A stretch of 64,000 bases of DNA, taken from CAYGLF01 sp964350945 (lineage in GTDB: Bacteria; Chlamydiota; Chlamydiia; Chlamydiales; JAAZZY01). Position numbers and translations under genes: made by a program. Below, one piece after another: positions 46,385 through 54,729 of this stretch. The stretch lies in assembly GCA_964350945.1 (NCBI GenBank), contig CAYGLF010000006.1:16067-80066 (forward strand), written 5' to 3'. Under the pieces are notes generated by a model. It saw nothing but the letters and a program-made list of their open reading frames with translations. It did no database searches and was not told the DNA's origin. The stretch's first letter is position 1, and each line of letters starts with the position of its first letter.

Positions 46385-47410
46385 ATGAAGAGTAACTCAA
46401 AAATCGTAGTGAGGATGCCTAACTGGATTGGAGATGCTGTAATGGCCATTCCTGTGATTCATCTTATTAAGAAAAGTTTCCCTCAATCTAGAGTGACCAT
46501 CGTGGGGAAACCCGCAATTTTAGAGCTCTTTGAAGCAGACTCTATGATTGATCACCGTATTGTTTATGATAAAAGAAATAGAAAAGAGATCATTGCTCAA
46601 TTAAAAAAAGAGCAGATGGACTGGGGGATCTTACTCACTAATTCTTTTTCATCGGCCTGGGACTTTTTTAAGGCTCGCGTAAAAAAAAGGATTGGTTTTT
46701 CCAAAGAAGGGCGCCGAATTTTGCTAACGGATTCACTGCCGTATGAAAAAGACCGGACCAAAGATCACCATATCGATATTTACCAACAGCTGCTCAAAAA
46801 GATGGGGATTGAGCAAAAGCAAATGCCGCAATTATTTGTTAGCAGTCAAGAAAAACAGTGGGCGAAAGAATTTTTAGCAAAAAGGGGGCTTGGAGATGAA
46901 GCGATCCTTATTGGAGTCAACCCCTCAGCTGCCTTTGGTTCGAGCAAATGTTGGCTAGAAGAACGCTATTTGAAGCTCTCTCAAAAGCTTTTAGAAAATA
47001 AACGGGTTCACCTCTTCTTTTTTGGAGACGCTAGCGCCTGGAATAAAAATAACAGAATCATTCAAAATTTAGAGCGTTGTCATAACTTAGCTGGAATGAC
47101 GACTATTCGAGAGCTTTTAGCTCTTACCAGCCAGTGTCATTTATTTGTAACTAATGACAGCGGCCCCATGCATATTGCCTGTGCTTTGAATGTCCGCACC
47201 ATGGCTATTTTTGGTTCGACCAGCCCTAGGGCAACTGGGCCCTATAATAAAGGGAAATTTATTCATAAAAAAGTTTCATGCGCTCCCTGCTTTTTAAGGG
47301 AGTGCCCTATCGATTTTAGATGCATGAAGGCTATTGAGGTTGATCAAGTCTACCAGATGGCACTGCAAGAGCTTAAAGAGCCTGTGGAGGCATTATGTCC
47401 GGCAAGCTAG
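46385..47410 (+). CDS. GT9 glycosyltransferase, heptosyltransferase II (WaaF)-like
   Basis: 341 residues. N-terminal VRMPNWIGDAVMAIPVIHLIK and the central TNDSGPMHIACALNVRTMAIFGSTSP (near 255-280, given in part) are hallmark GT9 motifs. The C-terminal CAPCFLRECPIDFRCM matches the cysteine-rich motif of WaaF heptosyltransferases. Such enzymes transfer ADP-heptose to the LPS inner core at the cytoplasmic face of the inner membrane. First gene of a five-gene overlapping operon ending at 51332. Classical Chlamydia LPS has no heptose, so the sugar may differ; the fold assignment is firm, the donor is not. Confidence 0.9.
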   Translation: MKSNSKIVVRMPNWIGDAVMAIPVIHLIKKSFPQSRVTIVGKPAILELFEADSMIDHRIVYDKRNRKEIIAQLKKEQMDWGILLTNSFSSAWDFFKARVKKRIGFSKEGRRILLTDSLPYEKDRTKDHHIDIYQQLLKKMGIEQKQMPQLFVSSQEKQWAKEFLAKRGLGDEAILIGVNPSAAFGSSKCWLEERYLKLSQKLLENKRVHLFFFGDASAWNKNNRIIQNLERCHNLAGMTTIRELLALTSQCHLFVTNDSGPMHIACALNVRTMAIFGSTSPRATGPYNKGKFIHKKVSCAPCFLRECPIDFRCMKAIEVDQVYQMALQELKEPVEALCPAS

Positions 47411-48318
47411 GGCTTCCTCTTCTAGTCTTTGTCGGACGCAAGTTTCATGAAAAGACTCAAAGTGATCGGGTGATGATTGAGCTTTTACAAAAGCACTATC
47501 GCGTGATCGTCTTACGTCGTGAAGAACTAAGCGATCAAACAGCGGCCAAAGAGATCAATCAACTTTCACCTCAAGTTGTCTTTTTTTGGTGTCTGCCACC
47601 CTCTAGCAGCTATCATCTGATGAAGCTGAAATGCAAAAATATTGTATGGGCACCGATGTGTGATGGCTTCGAGAAATTGACATTGAAAAAAAGGTGGTTG
47701 TTTTATTGGCACCGCGTCAAAGTCCTTTGTTTTAGCAAAGCCCTCTATAAGTATTTTCAAACAACGAGATTGTCTTGCCAGTTTGCCCAGTGTTTTTTAG
47801 AGCCTAAGACAAATCAAAATCTAAAAGATCAAGGCCCCTACACTTTTTTCCTCTGGGAGCGTGAAGCCAAAATATCACTGCAAAAAATGGTGGATATGAT
47901 TGGCAAAGAGCACATTGAAAAAGTCATCTATAAATCTGATGATGGCCAACTTCCTTCTGTAGGCGTTCCCATTGAAAAACTGCCGCAGTGGATGGAGAAA
48001 GACGCCTACATTGAAAAAGTGCGCTCTTGTGATTATTTTATCGCTCCAAGAACTTCGGAGGGGATTGGCTTTAGCTTTTTAGAGCCAATGAGCCTAGGCA
48101 AAGCAATTATTGCCTATGATAATGCTACGATGAATGAATACATCGAAGATGGTGTTAACGGTTATTTGTTTGATGATCGTTTTAAACTCTCTAAAAAGCT
48201 ACAGTCACCGCTCTCTCTTTCCAAAGCTATAGAAAACAAGCAACAACAGCTGCACAAAGCATGGCAAAAGCAGCAAAAAGAAATCCTCTCTTTTATACAA
48301 GGAAGACAAAAGGTATGA
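47395..48318 (+). CDS. GT4-like glycosyltransferase
   Basis: 307 residues, with GGAGG four bases before the ATG and a 16-bp overlap with the preceding gene. The N-terminal half (GLPLLVFVGRKFHEKTQSDR) is poorly conserved. The C-terminal half has the GT-B nucleotide-sugar signature: SCDYFIAPRTSEGIGFSFLE then PMSLGKAIIAYDNATMNEYI and DGVNGYLF, equivalent to the EGFGLPxLEAMACG motif of GT4 enzymes. Shorter than typical GT4 (350-400 aa), so the N-terminal domain is reduced. Donor and acceptor unknown. Confidence 0.8.
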   Translation: MSGKLGLPLLVFVGRKFHEKTQSDRVMIELLQKHYRVIVLRREELSDQTAAKEINQLSPQVVFFWCLPPSSSYHLMKLKCKNIVWAPMCDGFEKLTLKKRWLFYWHRVKVLCFSKALYKYFQTTRLSCQFAQCFLEPKTNQNLKDQGPYTFFLWEREAKISLQKMVDMIGKEHIEKVIYKSDDGQLPSVGVPIEKLPQWMEKDAYIEKVRSCDYFIAPRTSEGIGFSFLEPMSLGKAIIAYDNATMNEYIEDGVNGYLFDDRFKLSKKLQSPLSLSKAIENKQQQLHKAWQKQQKEILSFIQGRQKV

Positions 48319-49037
48319 AGCGCGCATTAATATTAGCAGGAGGCAAAGGAACTCGCCTGCGTTCAGTGGTCTCTCACTGCCCTAAACCACTGGCTCCTAT
48401 TGAAGGGAAACCGTTTATAGAGTTTTTACTCGACGCATGGATCGCACAGGGAATAGAAGAGTTTTACATCTCTTGTGGTTATTTATTTGAGCAGTTTGAA
48501 TCGCACTTTGAAAAAGGTTACAAAAATCTACCCGTCCACCTTATCCGTGAAAAGACGCCTCTTGGAACTGGAGGGGCTGTTTTATGGTGTTTGAGCCATT
48601 TACAAAATAAAAATGAGCTCATAGTCGTGCTGAATGGAGACTCTTACATCGACTTAGATTTTCAAAAGATGCTGCAATCTCATCAAAAGGAAAAGGCGGA
48701 TATCTCGTTGGCGCTTCGCAAAGTTATGGTCAATGACCGCTATAGTGGGGTTGTTTTAGATGAAAATAGGCGGATTATAGAATTTGCCAAAAGGTCCACA
48801 AATTCTGAGCATCTTTTGATCAATGCAGGAGTTTATTTATTCTGCCCCTCTCTTTTGTTAGAGAGCCCATGGGAAAGTGGTGACTCTTTTTCAATAGAAG
48901 ATGATTTTTTCCCCTACATTATCCAACAGAAAAAAGGGGTGGGCTTTGTATCCAATGGGAAGTTTTTGGATATAGGAATCCCTAAAGACTATCAACAAGC
49001 ACCGAGCTTTTTTAATGAACAAATCTCTAAAAAATAA
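48315..49037 (+). CDS. Sugar-1-phosphate nucleotidyltransferase (HddC-like)
   Basis: 240 residues from the ATG at 48315, whose ATGA overlaps the preceding stop; an upstream in-frame start (48261) would lie deep inside that gene. N-terminal LILAGGKGTRLRSVVSHCPKPLAPI is the activation signature, LNGDSYIDLDF (near 106) holds the metal-binding Asp and FLDIGIPKDYQQA is the C-terminal motif shared with D-glycero-D-manno-heptose 1-phosphate guanylyltransferases (HddC) and mannose-1-P guanylyltransferases. It makes the activated sugar for a neighbouring glycosyltransferase. Substrate uncertain. Confidence 0.88.
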   Translation: MKRALILAGGKGTRLRSVVSHCPKPLAPIEGKPFIEFLLDAWIAQGIEEFYISCGYLFEQFESHFEKGYKNLPVHLIREKTPLGTGGAVLWCLSHLQNKNELIVVLNGDSYIDLDFQKMLQSHQKEKADISLALRKVMVNDRYSGVVLDENRRIIEFAKRSTNSEHLLINAGVYLFCPSLLLESPWESGDSFSIEDDFFPYIIQQKKGVGFVSNGKFLDIGIPKDYQQAPSFFNEQISKK

Positions 49038-50088
49038 TCGTGCTCCACGCATTTTGATCACCAGCCCCCATAACCTGGGGGATTTGATCGCTCGAGTGCC
49101 GCAAATAAAGCTTTTAAAAAAAGAATATCCTGATTGTGAAATCATAGTTTGTGCGCGTAAATATGTGCAGGATTTAGCAAGCTATATTTCAGTGATAGAT
49201 CAATTTGTTGACTTTGAAGCACTTTTTTTACAAGAGGATAATTTAGTTGTAGAAGCGCTTAAAAACTTAAATGTCGATGCGATCATTCACCTTCCTTCTC
49301 AAGGAAAGCATGTAGGGCCTCCTGTCTTGTCCTATGCGTTTAAAGCTCAGATCCCTCTAAGAATTGGTAATTTAAAACGCTCACTCTTGTCTTTAATGCG
49401 CGCTAAAAAGAAAGTGAGATGGACCCATAATTTAAAAAAAGAACGTATTATAAAAGGGATGCATGAATTTCAGTGGCATTTGCAATCTCTTAAGTTTTTA
49501 GGGATTTTCTGCCAGCTTTCTATGCAAGAGATTGGCCAGCTGCTACATTCCTCTGGCCGCTTGCCAAAGCGCCCTTCTTTACTAAAAGAAGGGGTTTTTA
49601 ATTTGATTATCCATCCCGGCTCACAAGGGCATGCTAAAGAGTGGCCGCAAAGTCATATGTTAGAGCTTATCAAACAGCTTGACCCCTCCATCCATATGAT
49701 CATCACTGGCTCGCAGGAAGAGGCGATGCGCTTTCAAAAGCTTAATATCAATCAAGAGAATTTCTCTTTTGTGATGGGGAAGCTCTCGCTTAAAGAGTTT
49801 ATCTCCTTGATCGCTCACGCAGATGGCGTGGTGGCAAACAGTACAGGGCCGATTCATATTGCTTCATTATTTAACACTCGAGTGTGTGGGCTTTTTGTCG
49901 ATCAACAGGGGATGGATCCCTCCGTTTGGGGGCCAGTAGGTTATCAGGCCCAGGTTTTAGTCAGCTCAAAAGCTTGCTTAGCTTGTGAAAAAAAGCTGGT
50001 TGATCTAAACCCAGGCCTTTGCAGTTGCATGGAAGGCATAGAGGTTGGGCAAGTGCGCCAAGTCATTGAACAGTGGAGGGAAGAGTGA
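49015..50088 (+). CDS. GT9 glycosyltransferase, heptosyltransferase-like (second copy)
   Basis: 357 residues, overlapping the nucleotidyltransferase by 23 bp. GT9 motifs: SPHNLGDLIARVPQIKLLK at the N-terminus, the mid motif IHPGSQGHAKEWP (near 200) and GVVANSTGPIHIASLFNTRV (near 275). The C-terminal cysteines (CLACEKK and LCSCMEG) are a diverged version of the WaaF cysteine motif. It adds a sugar to LPS core or another lipid-linked glycan. Only about a quarter identical in look to the first GT9 enzyme, so not a recent duplicate. Confidence 0.87.
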   Translation: MNKSLKNNRAPRILITSPHNLGDLIARVPQIKLLKKEYPDCEIIVCARKYVQDLASYISVIDQFVDFEALFLQEDNLVVEALKNLNVDAIIHLPSQGKHVGPPVLSYAFKAQIPLRIGNLKRSLLSLMRAKKKVRWTHNLKKERIIKGMHEFQWHLQSLKFLGIFCQLSMQEIGQLLHSSGRLPKRPSLLKEGVFNLIIHPGSQGHAKEWPQSHMLELIKQLDPSIHMIITGSQEEAMRFQKLNINQENFSFVMGKLSLKEFISLIAHADGVVANSTGPIHIASLFNTRVCGLFVDQQGMDPSVWGPVGYQAQVLVSSKACLACEKKLVDLNPGLCSCMEGIEVGQVRQVIEQWREE

Positions 50089-51332
50089 AAGTTTTATTTG
50101 ATGCAACGGTGCTTGCTCGGGCACTTTTAGATAAAAATGCTGTCTATCGAACAGGTATTTTCCGCTATGCGGAAAATTTAGCGCGCCATTTAAAGGAGAT
50201 CGAAGAGACCACACTTATGTTTCACTCTTCTTTAGATGAAGCACACTATCTACAGTGGCAGCAACAGCTTTTGAAAATGGCATATTTTAATGATGTCAAA
50301 ACCATCAATCACATGCATCCACTGACCTCTACAATGAGCTTTTTGACAGAAAAAATGAAGCAGGCTTCTTTTTTTCGAAAAATGGTCTACAAAGGGCTGA
50401 AGGAAAGTTTACGTTTTTTTTCTGCTAAAACTAAGACCGTGCAGGATTTTGATGTGTACTATTCTCCCTATCACCCGACCCCTTCCCATATTTTGGCAAA
50501 TAAAGATTTGGTTTGTTTTACCACTATCCACGATTTGATTCCGCTGAAATATCCTAAGTTTTTTAAAGTTGATAAGCGTAAGTTTTTTGAAAAGATTTTT
50601 AAAAATGCAGGTCCTAATCACTTTTTCTTAGCACTATCTGAATCAACCAAAGCCGATATTTGTCATTACTTTTCTGTCGACCCCGATAAAATTTTTATTG
50701 CTCATTCAGCACCTCAAAATGATCTATTCTACCCCGTGCAAGACTCTATGAAGTTACAAAAAACTTTAGAAGGCTATGGCCTCTTGTCGCCTTATATTTT
50801 AAGTTTAGCAACGCTTGAGCCACGAAAAAATATTTCGATGCTCATAGACGCCTATGTTCAGATTATTACAAAAAACCCACAATTTCCCCTAAAGCTTGTT
50901 TTATGTGGAGCTAAAGGATGGGGGGAAGAGCGCCTAGAGCAGAAAATAGCTCCTTATAAAGATCGTATTATCGTCACTGGGTTTGTTCCAGATCATGACC
51001 TTGCAGCTCTTTATTCAGGAGCAAAAATGTTTGTTTACCCATCTCTCTACGAAGGGTTTGGGTTGCCTCCTTTAGAAGCGATGCGCTGTAAGACTCCAGT
51101 GATTGTCTCAGATCGCTCTTCACTACCAGAAGTAGTGAAAGATGCTGGGCTCTACATCGACCCTTCCAATATCAACGATATCATCGCCCAGATTCTCAAG
51201 CTTTCAAATAGTCCAGAGCTTGAAAAAGAGCTGATCGAAAAAGGAGCATTAAGAGCTCAAGAATTTTCATGGCAGCAGAATGCATTTTCAGTGCACAGTG
51301 CTTTTGAAAAAGCGCTAGCCCAAGCTCGCTAA
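50085..51332 (+). CDS. GT4-family glycosyltransferase
   Basis: 415 residues starting at GTG 50085, which overlaps the previous stop (GTGA) and follows GGAGGGAAGA; a GTG at 50073 is less likely. Full GT-B architecture: N-terminal VLFDATVLAR with RTGIFRYAENLARHL, central LSLATLEPRKNISMLIDAY (near 240), and FVYPSLYEGFGLPPLEAMRC (near 322), the donor-binding EX7E motif. Family members use UDP- or GDP-sugars (mannosyl-, galactosyl-, rhamnosyltransferases). Last gene of the operon. Confidence 0.92.
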   Translation: MKVLFDATVLARALLDKNAVYRTGIFRYAENLARHLKEIEETTLMFHSSLDEAHYLQWQQQLLKMAYFNDVKTINHMHPLTSTMSFLTEKMKQASFFRKMVYKGLKESLRFFSAKTKTVQDFDVYYSPYHPTPSHILANKDLVCFTTIHDLIPLKYPKFFKVDKRKFFEKIFKNAGPNHFFLALSESTKADICHYFSVDPDKIFIAHSAPQNDLFYPVQDSMKLQKTLEGYGLLSPYILSLATLEPRKNISMLIDAYVQIITKNPQFPLKLVLCGAKGWGEERLEQKIAPYKDRIIVTGFVPDHDLAALYSGAKMFVYPSLYEGFGLPPLEAMRCKTPVIVSDRSSLPEVVKDAGLYIDPSNINDIIAQILKLSNSPELEKELIEKGALRAQEFSWQQNAFSVHSAFEKALAQAR

Positions 51333-51391
51333 TTTCTTTTTTTTCTAATAGCAGCTGCTTTATGAAAAGAAATCTAAATACTTTGCAGTCG

Positions 51392-51418
51392 ATCTAAAGA
51401 TTTACAAAATCTTTAGAT
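51392..51418 (+). terminator. Perfect 12-bp inverted repeat, possible terminator of the glycosyltransferase operon
   Basis: ATCTAAAGATTT (51392-51403), ACA loop, and the exact inverse complement (51407-51418). AT-rich and without a clear T-run, 60 bp after the operon's last stop codon. Could instead be an operator. Confidence 0.4.
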
Positions 51419-51461
51419 GCTGATAGATGATTTTCTCTATGGTTTTGATCTTATAATTATA

Positions 51462-51506
51462 GCACTGATTAGGCTCTCTTAAAGAGCCTCCCACTTGCGT
51501 CAGTGC
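51462..51506 (+). ncRNA. Nested hairpin; possible small RNA, leader or terminator
   Basis: Outer stem GCACTGA (51462-51468) with TCAGTGC (51500-51506), enclosing inner stem AGGCTCT (51471-51477) with AGAGCCT (51483-51489). Both stems are perfect. A TATAAT at 51452-51457 would start a transcript at about the first base of the outer stem, and ATATTTT follows the outer stem. No known family recognised. Confidence 0.4.
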
Positions 51507-51693
51507 CATATTTTAACGTTGTAGAGGTTACGCCGGACATGCAAAAATTGATAAATTTAGAAATATTAAAAATGACCAATTTTAAAAAGCTTTTCATGAA
51601 AACTCAGAAAAGACCTTCATATCTTAGCTAAGAAAATTTTGAATTTTAATAAATATTAACTTACAATTTTCTTTTTTATAAGAGCCAAAAACA

Positions 51694-52236
51694 ATGCAGA
51701 TTAACAATCAAACTTCTTGTATGTCGTGTAGTTTCTACCCAGTAATAGAAACCTACAAATCTTTAGCTTCTTCATCTATTTGGGGAGCTGCTGCAGGGAG
51801 CCTTATTGGAACAGCGGTGCTAGTGTCCAGCTCCCTTGCTGCAGGCTTACGAGCAAAACAGGACACAAAAGTCAGTGCATTCGATGCACTCACTTCTGTA
51901 GCAACCAATATTGGGATGTTTCTCTCAGGCGCTGCTGAAGTGATGGGTGGATTGAAAGCTGCATCTCTTGTGGCGATAACATTTTTTGGACAGCGAGACC
52001 CTGAAGATATAAGTTCACTGGTTCCAGAAAGCCGTCAGGTTAAAGTGATGCGCTCTTTTACAAGCGGAGGTGCTGTGCTTGGTCTGGGGGCTAAAACCCT
52101 TGAGATGGGAGTTCACAATTCGATTGATTGTCTGGCTTCATTAAATGTAAGCAGCTGCACAAATTCTATTTATGAAGCAGGGGACTCTTTTGTTAATTCA
52201 CTGTTTAATTTGGATATCTATCAATGGCTCCAATAG
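51694..52236 (+). CDS. Hypothetical membrane protein, inclusion-protein-like layout
   Basis: 180 residues. Two hydrophobic segments (about 28-50 and 72-93) separated by a short charged loop (LRAKQDTKVSAFDAL), then a polar region and weaker hydrophobic stretch (124-142), with CMSC at residues 9-12 and two further cysteines near the end. The N-terminus is polar, with no Sec signal, as in many type III-secreted membrane proteins. Not recognised as a family. A terminator overlaps its stop codon. Confidence 0.65.
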   Translation: MQINNQTSCMSCSFYPVIETYKSLASSSIWGAAAGSLIGTAVLVSSSLAAGLRAKQDTKVSAFDALTSVATNIGMFLSGAAEVMGGLKAASLVAITFFGQRDPEDISSLVPESRQVKVMRSFTSGGAVLGLGAKTLEMGVHNSIDCLASLNVSSCTNSIYEAGDSFVNSLFNLDIYQWLQ

Positions 52237-52258
52237 CACACAGTATCGTGCTATTTTT
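52234..52258 (+). terminator. Intrinsic terminator after the 51694 gene
   Basis: Stem TAGCAC (52234-52239) with GTGCTA (52248-52253), 8-base loop, then TTTTT. It begins in the stop codon. Extended by one A-T pair. Confidence 0.6.
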
Positions 52259-52308
52259 AGACTTTAAGTAGGATTTAAAAAATTTTACAAATCAAAAAGA
52301 AATTTAGC

Positions 52309-53514
52309 TCACACTTGTGTCGAAGTGTGTTCTTGAACTCTTTTTTTGTTGAGGAGCTCTAGGGTTTTTTGGACGTGGGTTAAGTCCTCTCTTTTTTTTA
52401 GGGGAGAGAAAATATCTTCTCGAGGGTAGGTTAAAACGCTGGCTTGGGATGCCGCGGAAAGGATGTCAAACAGGTAATACTCAAACTTCCATGCATTGGG
52501 GGTCGGGGGTTTTACAATTTGCTTTTTTTCAGGGTCGTAGAAATCTACTTTCTTAGCAGCTTTATGAAGGGGAAGCGTTAATTGAGCAGCTTTTTGAGCA
52601 AATGAAAAAGAGAGCGCCATTAAGCTTAAGTTGGCGCAGGGCTCAGTTTTAAAAGAAAAGTTTGGAGGCATCTCGTGGTATTCAACGACTTTAAGCTTTC
52701 CATGTTCTTGAAGGAAAACGCCTACTTTTTCGTTAGGATCCTTTCGCTGGCAGCTTTTTAAAACAATGTCATCTTGTGTCATATCAAGATGTCCAAAAAG
52801 CTCGAGGTCAAAAGGATCTGCGAGAGCATTATCGACTAAAATGATATTGAGGTATTGAACGCCTAAGCGCTTGAAAACAGCGCCTAACCCGCATTCAAAG
52901 AACGTTTTTAAGCAATGGCCATTTCCGTCGGGCCCTTGCGCAATGGCATCGTGATCTTGTAAAAAAAGTTGTCCTTGAAAGTTAAGGTTAGGGAGCATCT
53001 TTTGCGTGAAAAAATAAACTTGTCTAGGAGAGAGTCCAAAGTAGTTATTTTTTTTAAAAAATGCACGCGTTTGCAAGTCATTAAGAGGGGAGGTCATGAT
53101 TGCAAAAGGAAGCTCTTTTTGAGCCAGCAAACTAGCCTCTTGGACTCTCTTGGCAAAAATTTCAAAAAGGCTTTTTTGTGGTGGAGTGACGATGTAGGTT
53201 CCTTTAGGTCCAGAGTGTCCTAGCCGAGAGCCCTCTCCTCCAGCAATTAAAATAGAGCCGCAGCTCCCTTTTTTTAAGAGATCAAGCCCCCTTTCTTTTT
53301 TCTCATCGCACCCTCCTAAAGTTGGGGTGTCAAAGCTGGAAAGATTTTTTAGAGGGGCCAACGAAAGGGCAAGGCAATCCCTTTGTGCTTTTAGATGCTC
53401 TAAATCAATTTTACAAAGGGCTTGATCAATGGAGGGACAATCCTCTACACTAGGACTGATATGATCTAGGCCAAGCTTTGCAAAGTGGTTATCGGTCAAA
53501 GAGGATTGCTTCAT
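52309..53514 (-). CDS. UDP-sugar pyrophosphorylase family protein (UDPGP family)
   Basis: 401 residues. GSILIAGGEGSRLGHSGPKG (near 83) is the UDPGP-family nucleotide-binding loop, AFFKKNNYFGL and IAQGPDGNGH (near 205) match the family, and NIILVDNALADPFDLELFGH contains the metal-binding Asp. The family includes UDP-glucose and UDP-N-acetylhexosamine pyrophosphorylases; the loop and GPDGNGH pattern resemble the UDP-GlcNAc type (AGX/UAP) more. Position beside gpsA matches CT714-CT715 of C. trachomatis. Supplies a UDP-sugar for envelope synthesis. Confidence 0.85.
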   Translation of the reverse strand: MKQSSLTDNHFAKLGLDHISPSVEDCPSIDQALCKIDLEHLKAQRDCLALSLAPLKNLSSFDTPTLGGCDEKKERGLDLLKKGSCGSILIAGGEGSRLGHSGPKGTYIVTPPQKSLFEIFAKRVQEASLLAQKELPFAIMTSPLNDLQTRAFFKKNNYFGLSPRQVYFFTQKMLPNLNFQGQLFLQDHDAIAQGPDGNGHCLKTFFECGLGAVFKRLGVQYLNIILVDNALADPFDLELFGHLDMTQDDIVLKSCQRKDPNEKVGVFLQEHGKLKVVEYHEMPPNFSFKTEPCANLSLMALSFSFAQKAAQLTLPLHKAAKKVDFYDPEKKQIVKPPTPNAWKFEYYLFDILSAASQASVLTYPREDIFSPLKKREDLTHVQKTLELLNKKRVQEHTSTQV

Positions 53515-53549
53515 AATTTAATGATCATAGCCAATTAAGGATTAATTTT

Positions 53550-54695
53550 GTGAGCAAAATGAAAATTATATACCCCTATAATGAGATTCTTCCCTTGAAA
53601 AAGGCGCATGATGCCTATGTCATTCGTCAGTGCGCTGCTTTAGCAAAAAGTGGGATGGATGTGACTCTACTGTGTGGTAAGGGGTCTTTAAGTCGCTCTG
53701 AGTTGTTTTCTTTTTATAAAATTGCTCAAGATAATCCTTTAAAAATCGCCTATCTCCCTATCTTAAGACGCAATAATTTTTTGCGCTTAAATTGGAACAT
53801 TGTCTTTTTCATGGCTTCTAAACGCTATATTGAGCGTCACCATCCCGATGTGGTGATCTTCTCTGTGCCCAAACAAGCTCGCTATTTACTCAAAAAAAGA
53901 GTGGGGTACTGCAAATATGTTTATGAGGTGCACCAGCTTCAGTGGTACCCTTCTATGAAGGGGGACATGAGTCTTAAGAAAGTCAGGCAAGAGCGTTGGA
54001 TGCTCAATAGTTGTGATTATGTTACAACGACCACACATTCACTCAAAAAAATTTTACAAACCTATCCCTATCATCTGAATCCTCCCATTGAAGTGATTCC
54101 ATTAGCTTGTGATTTTGATCCCCTGCCAAAAAAGACGTTAGGAAATATTTTTCATTTGTTTTATGTGGGGCAGCTTTATGAAAAGCAAGGTTTGCATCGT
54201 CTGATTAAAGCATTAAAAAAAAGGGAGAATCTCTTACTGCATGTGGTTGGAGGAACTCCTTCTCAGGTTGAATCATACCAGGAGTTTGCAAAGCAGCATG
54301 GAGTTTTTGATAAAGTAGAATTTAAAGGGTTTGTCCCTCCTGATGATTTTGTTAATCAGTTGCGGTTAGCTGATGCTTTTGTCTCTTCTTTTGATAATAG
54401 CGAGAGAATGCCTTATGTTGCTCACACCAAAATTTATGAGTACCTTGCTTTGGGTAGGCCGGTAATTGCTCCTAATGTAGAGGTGATTCAAGAGCATGCG
54501 GCTTCTGGTATTTTGACTTATGATCCTCAGGACCCAGAAGCTTTATCAGAGGCAATTGCAATCATGCAAGATAAAGAGTGCTTGAAAAAGTATACCCAGC
54601 AACTAAGTCAGAGCTCTATCTTGAACTGGAAAGAGCGAGGGGAGTTATTCAAAAAACAGATGACAAATCATCTTTTTTTCAAAAAAGAGTCGTGA
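53550..54695 (+). CDS. GT4-family glycosyltransferase
   Basis: 381 residues from GTG 53550 (AAGG nine bases upstream); ATG at 53559 is an alternative. The N-terminal domain ends with VYEVHQLQWYPS; the C-terminal domain has HLFYVGQLYEKQGLHRLIKAL (near 203), VEFKGFVPPDDFVNQLRLADA (near 255) and HTKIYEYLALGRPVIAPN, the typical GT4 donor-binding set. Divergent from the UDP-sugar pyrophosphorylase with 35 bp between, and 34 bp upstream of gpsA. Acceptor unknown; a surface-glycan role is inferred. Confidence 0.9.
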   Translation: MSKMKIIYPYNEILPLKKAHDAYVIRQCAALAKSGMDVTLLCGKGSLSRSELFSFYKIAQDNPLKIAYLPILRRNNFLRLNWNIVFFMASKRYIERHHPDVVIFSVPKQARYLLKKRVGYCKYVYEVHQLQWYPSMKGDMSLKKVRQERWMLNSCDYVTTTTHSLKKILQTYPYHLNPPIEVIPLACDFDPLPKKTLGNIFHLFYVGQLYEKQGLHRLIKALKKRENLLLHVVGGTPSQVESYQEFAKQHGVFDKVEFKGFVPPDDFVNQLRLADAFVSSFDNSERMPYVAHTKIYEYLALGRPVIAPNVEVIQEHAASGILTYDPQDPEALSEAIAIMQDKECLKKYTQQLSQSSILNWKERGELFKKQMTNHLFFKKES

Positions 54696-54729
54696 TAAAG
54701 TAAGGGTCATTTAATTAAAGAGTAAAAAA

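Larger units (their letters stand above)
51333..51693. other. 361-bp non-coding stretch with two hairpins
   Basis: No convincing gene in either direction and no tRNA fold. It holds a perfect 12-bp hairpin (51392-51418), a TATAAT (51452-51457) with no good -35, and a two-level nested hairpin (51462-51506). The remaining 185 bp before the next gene are very AT-rich. Confidence 0.7.
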
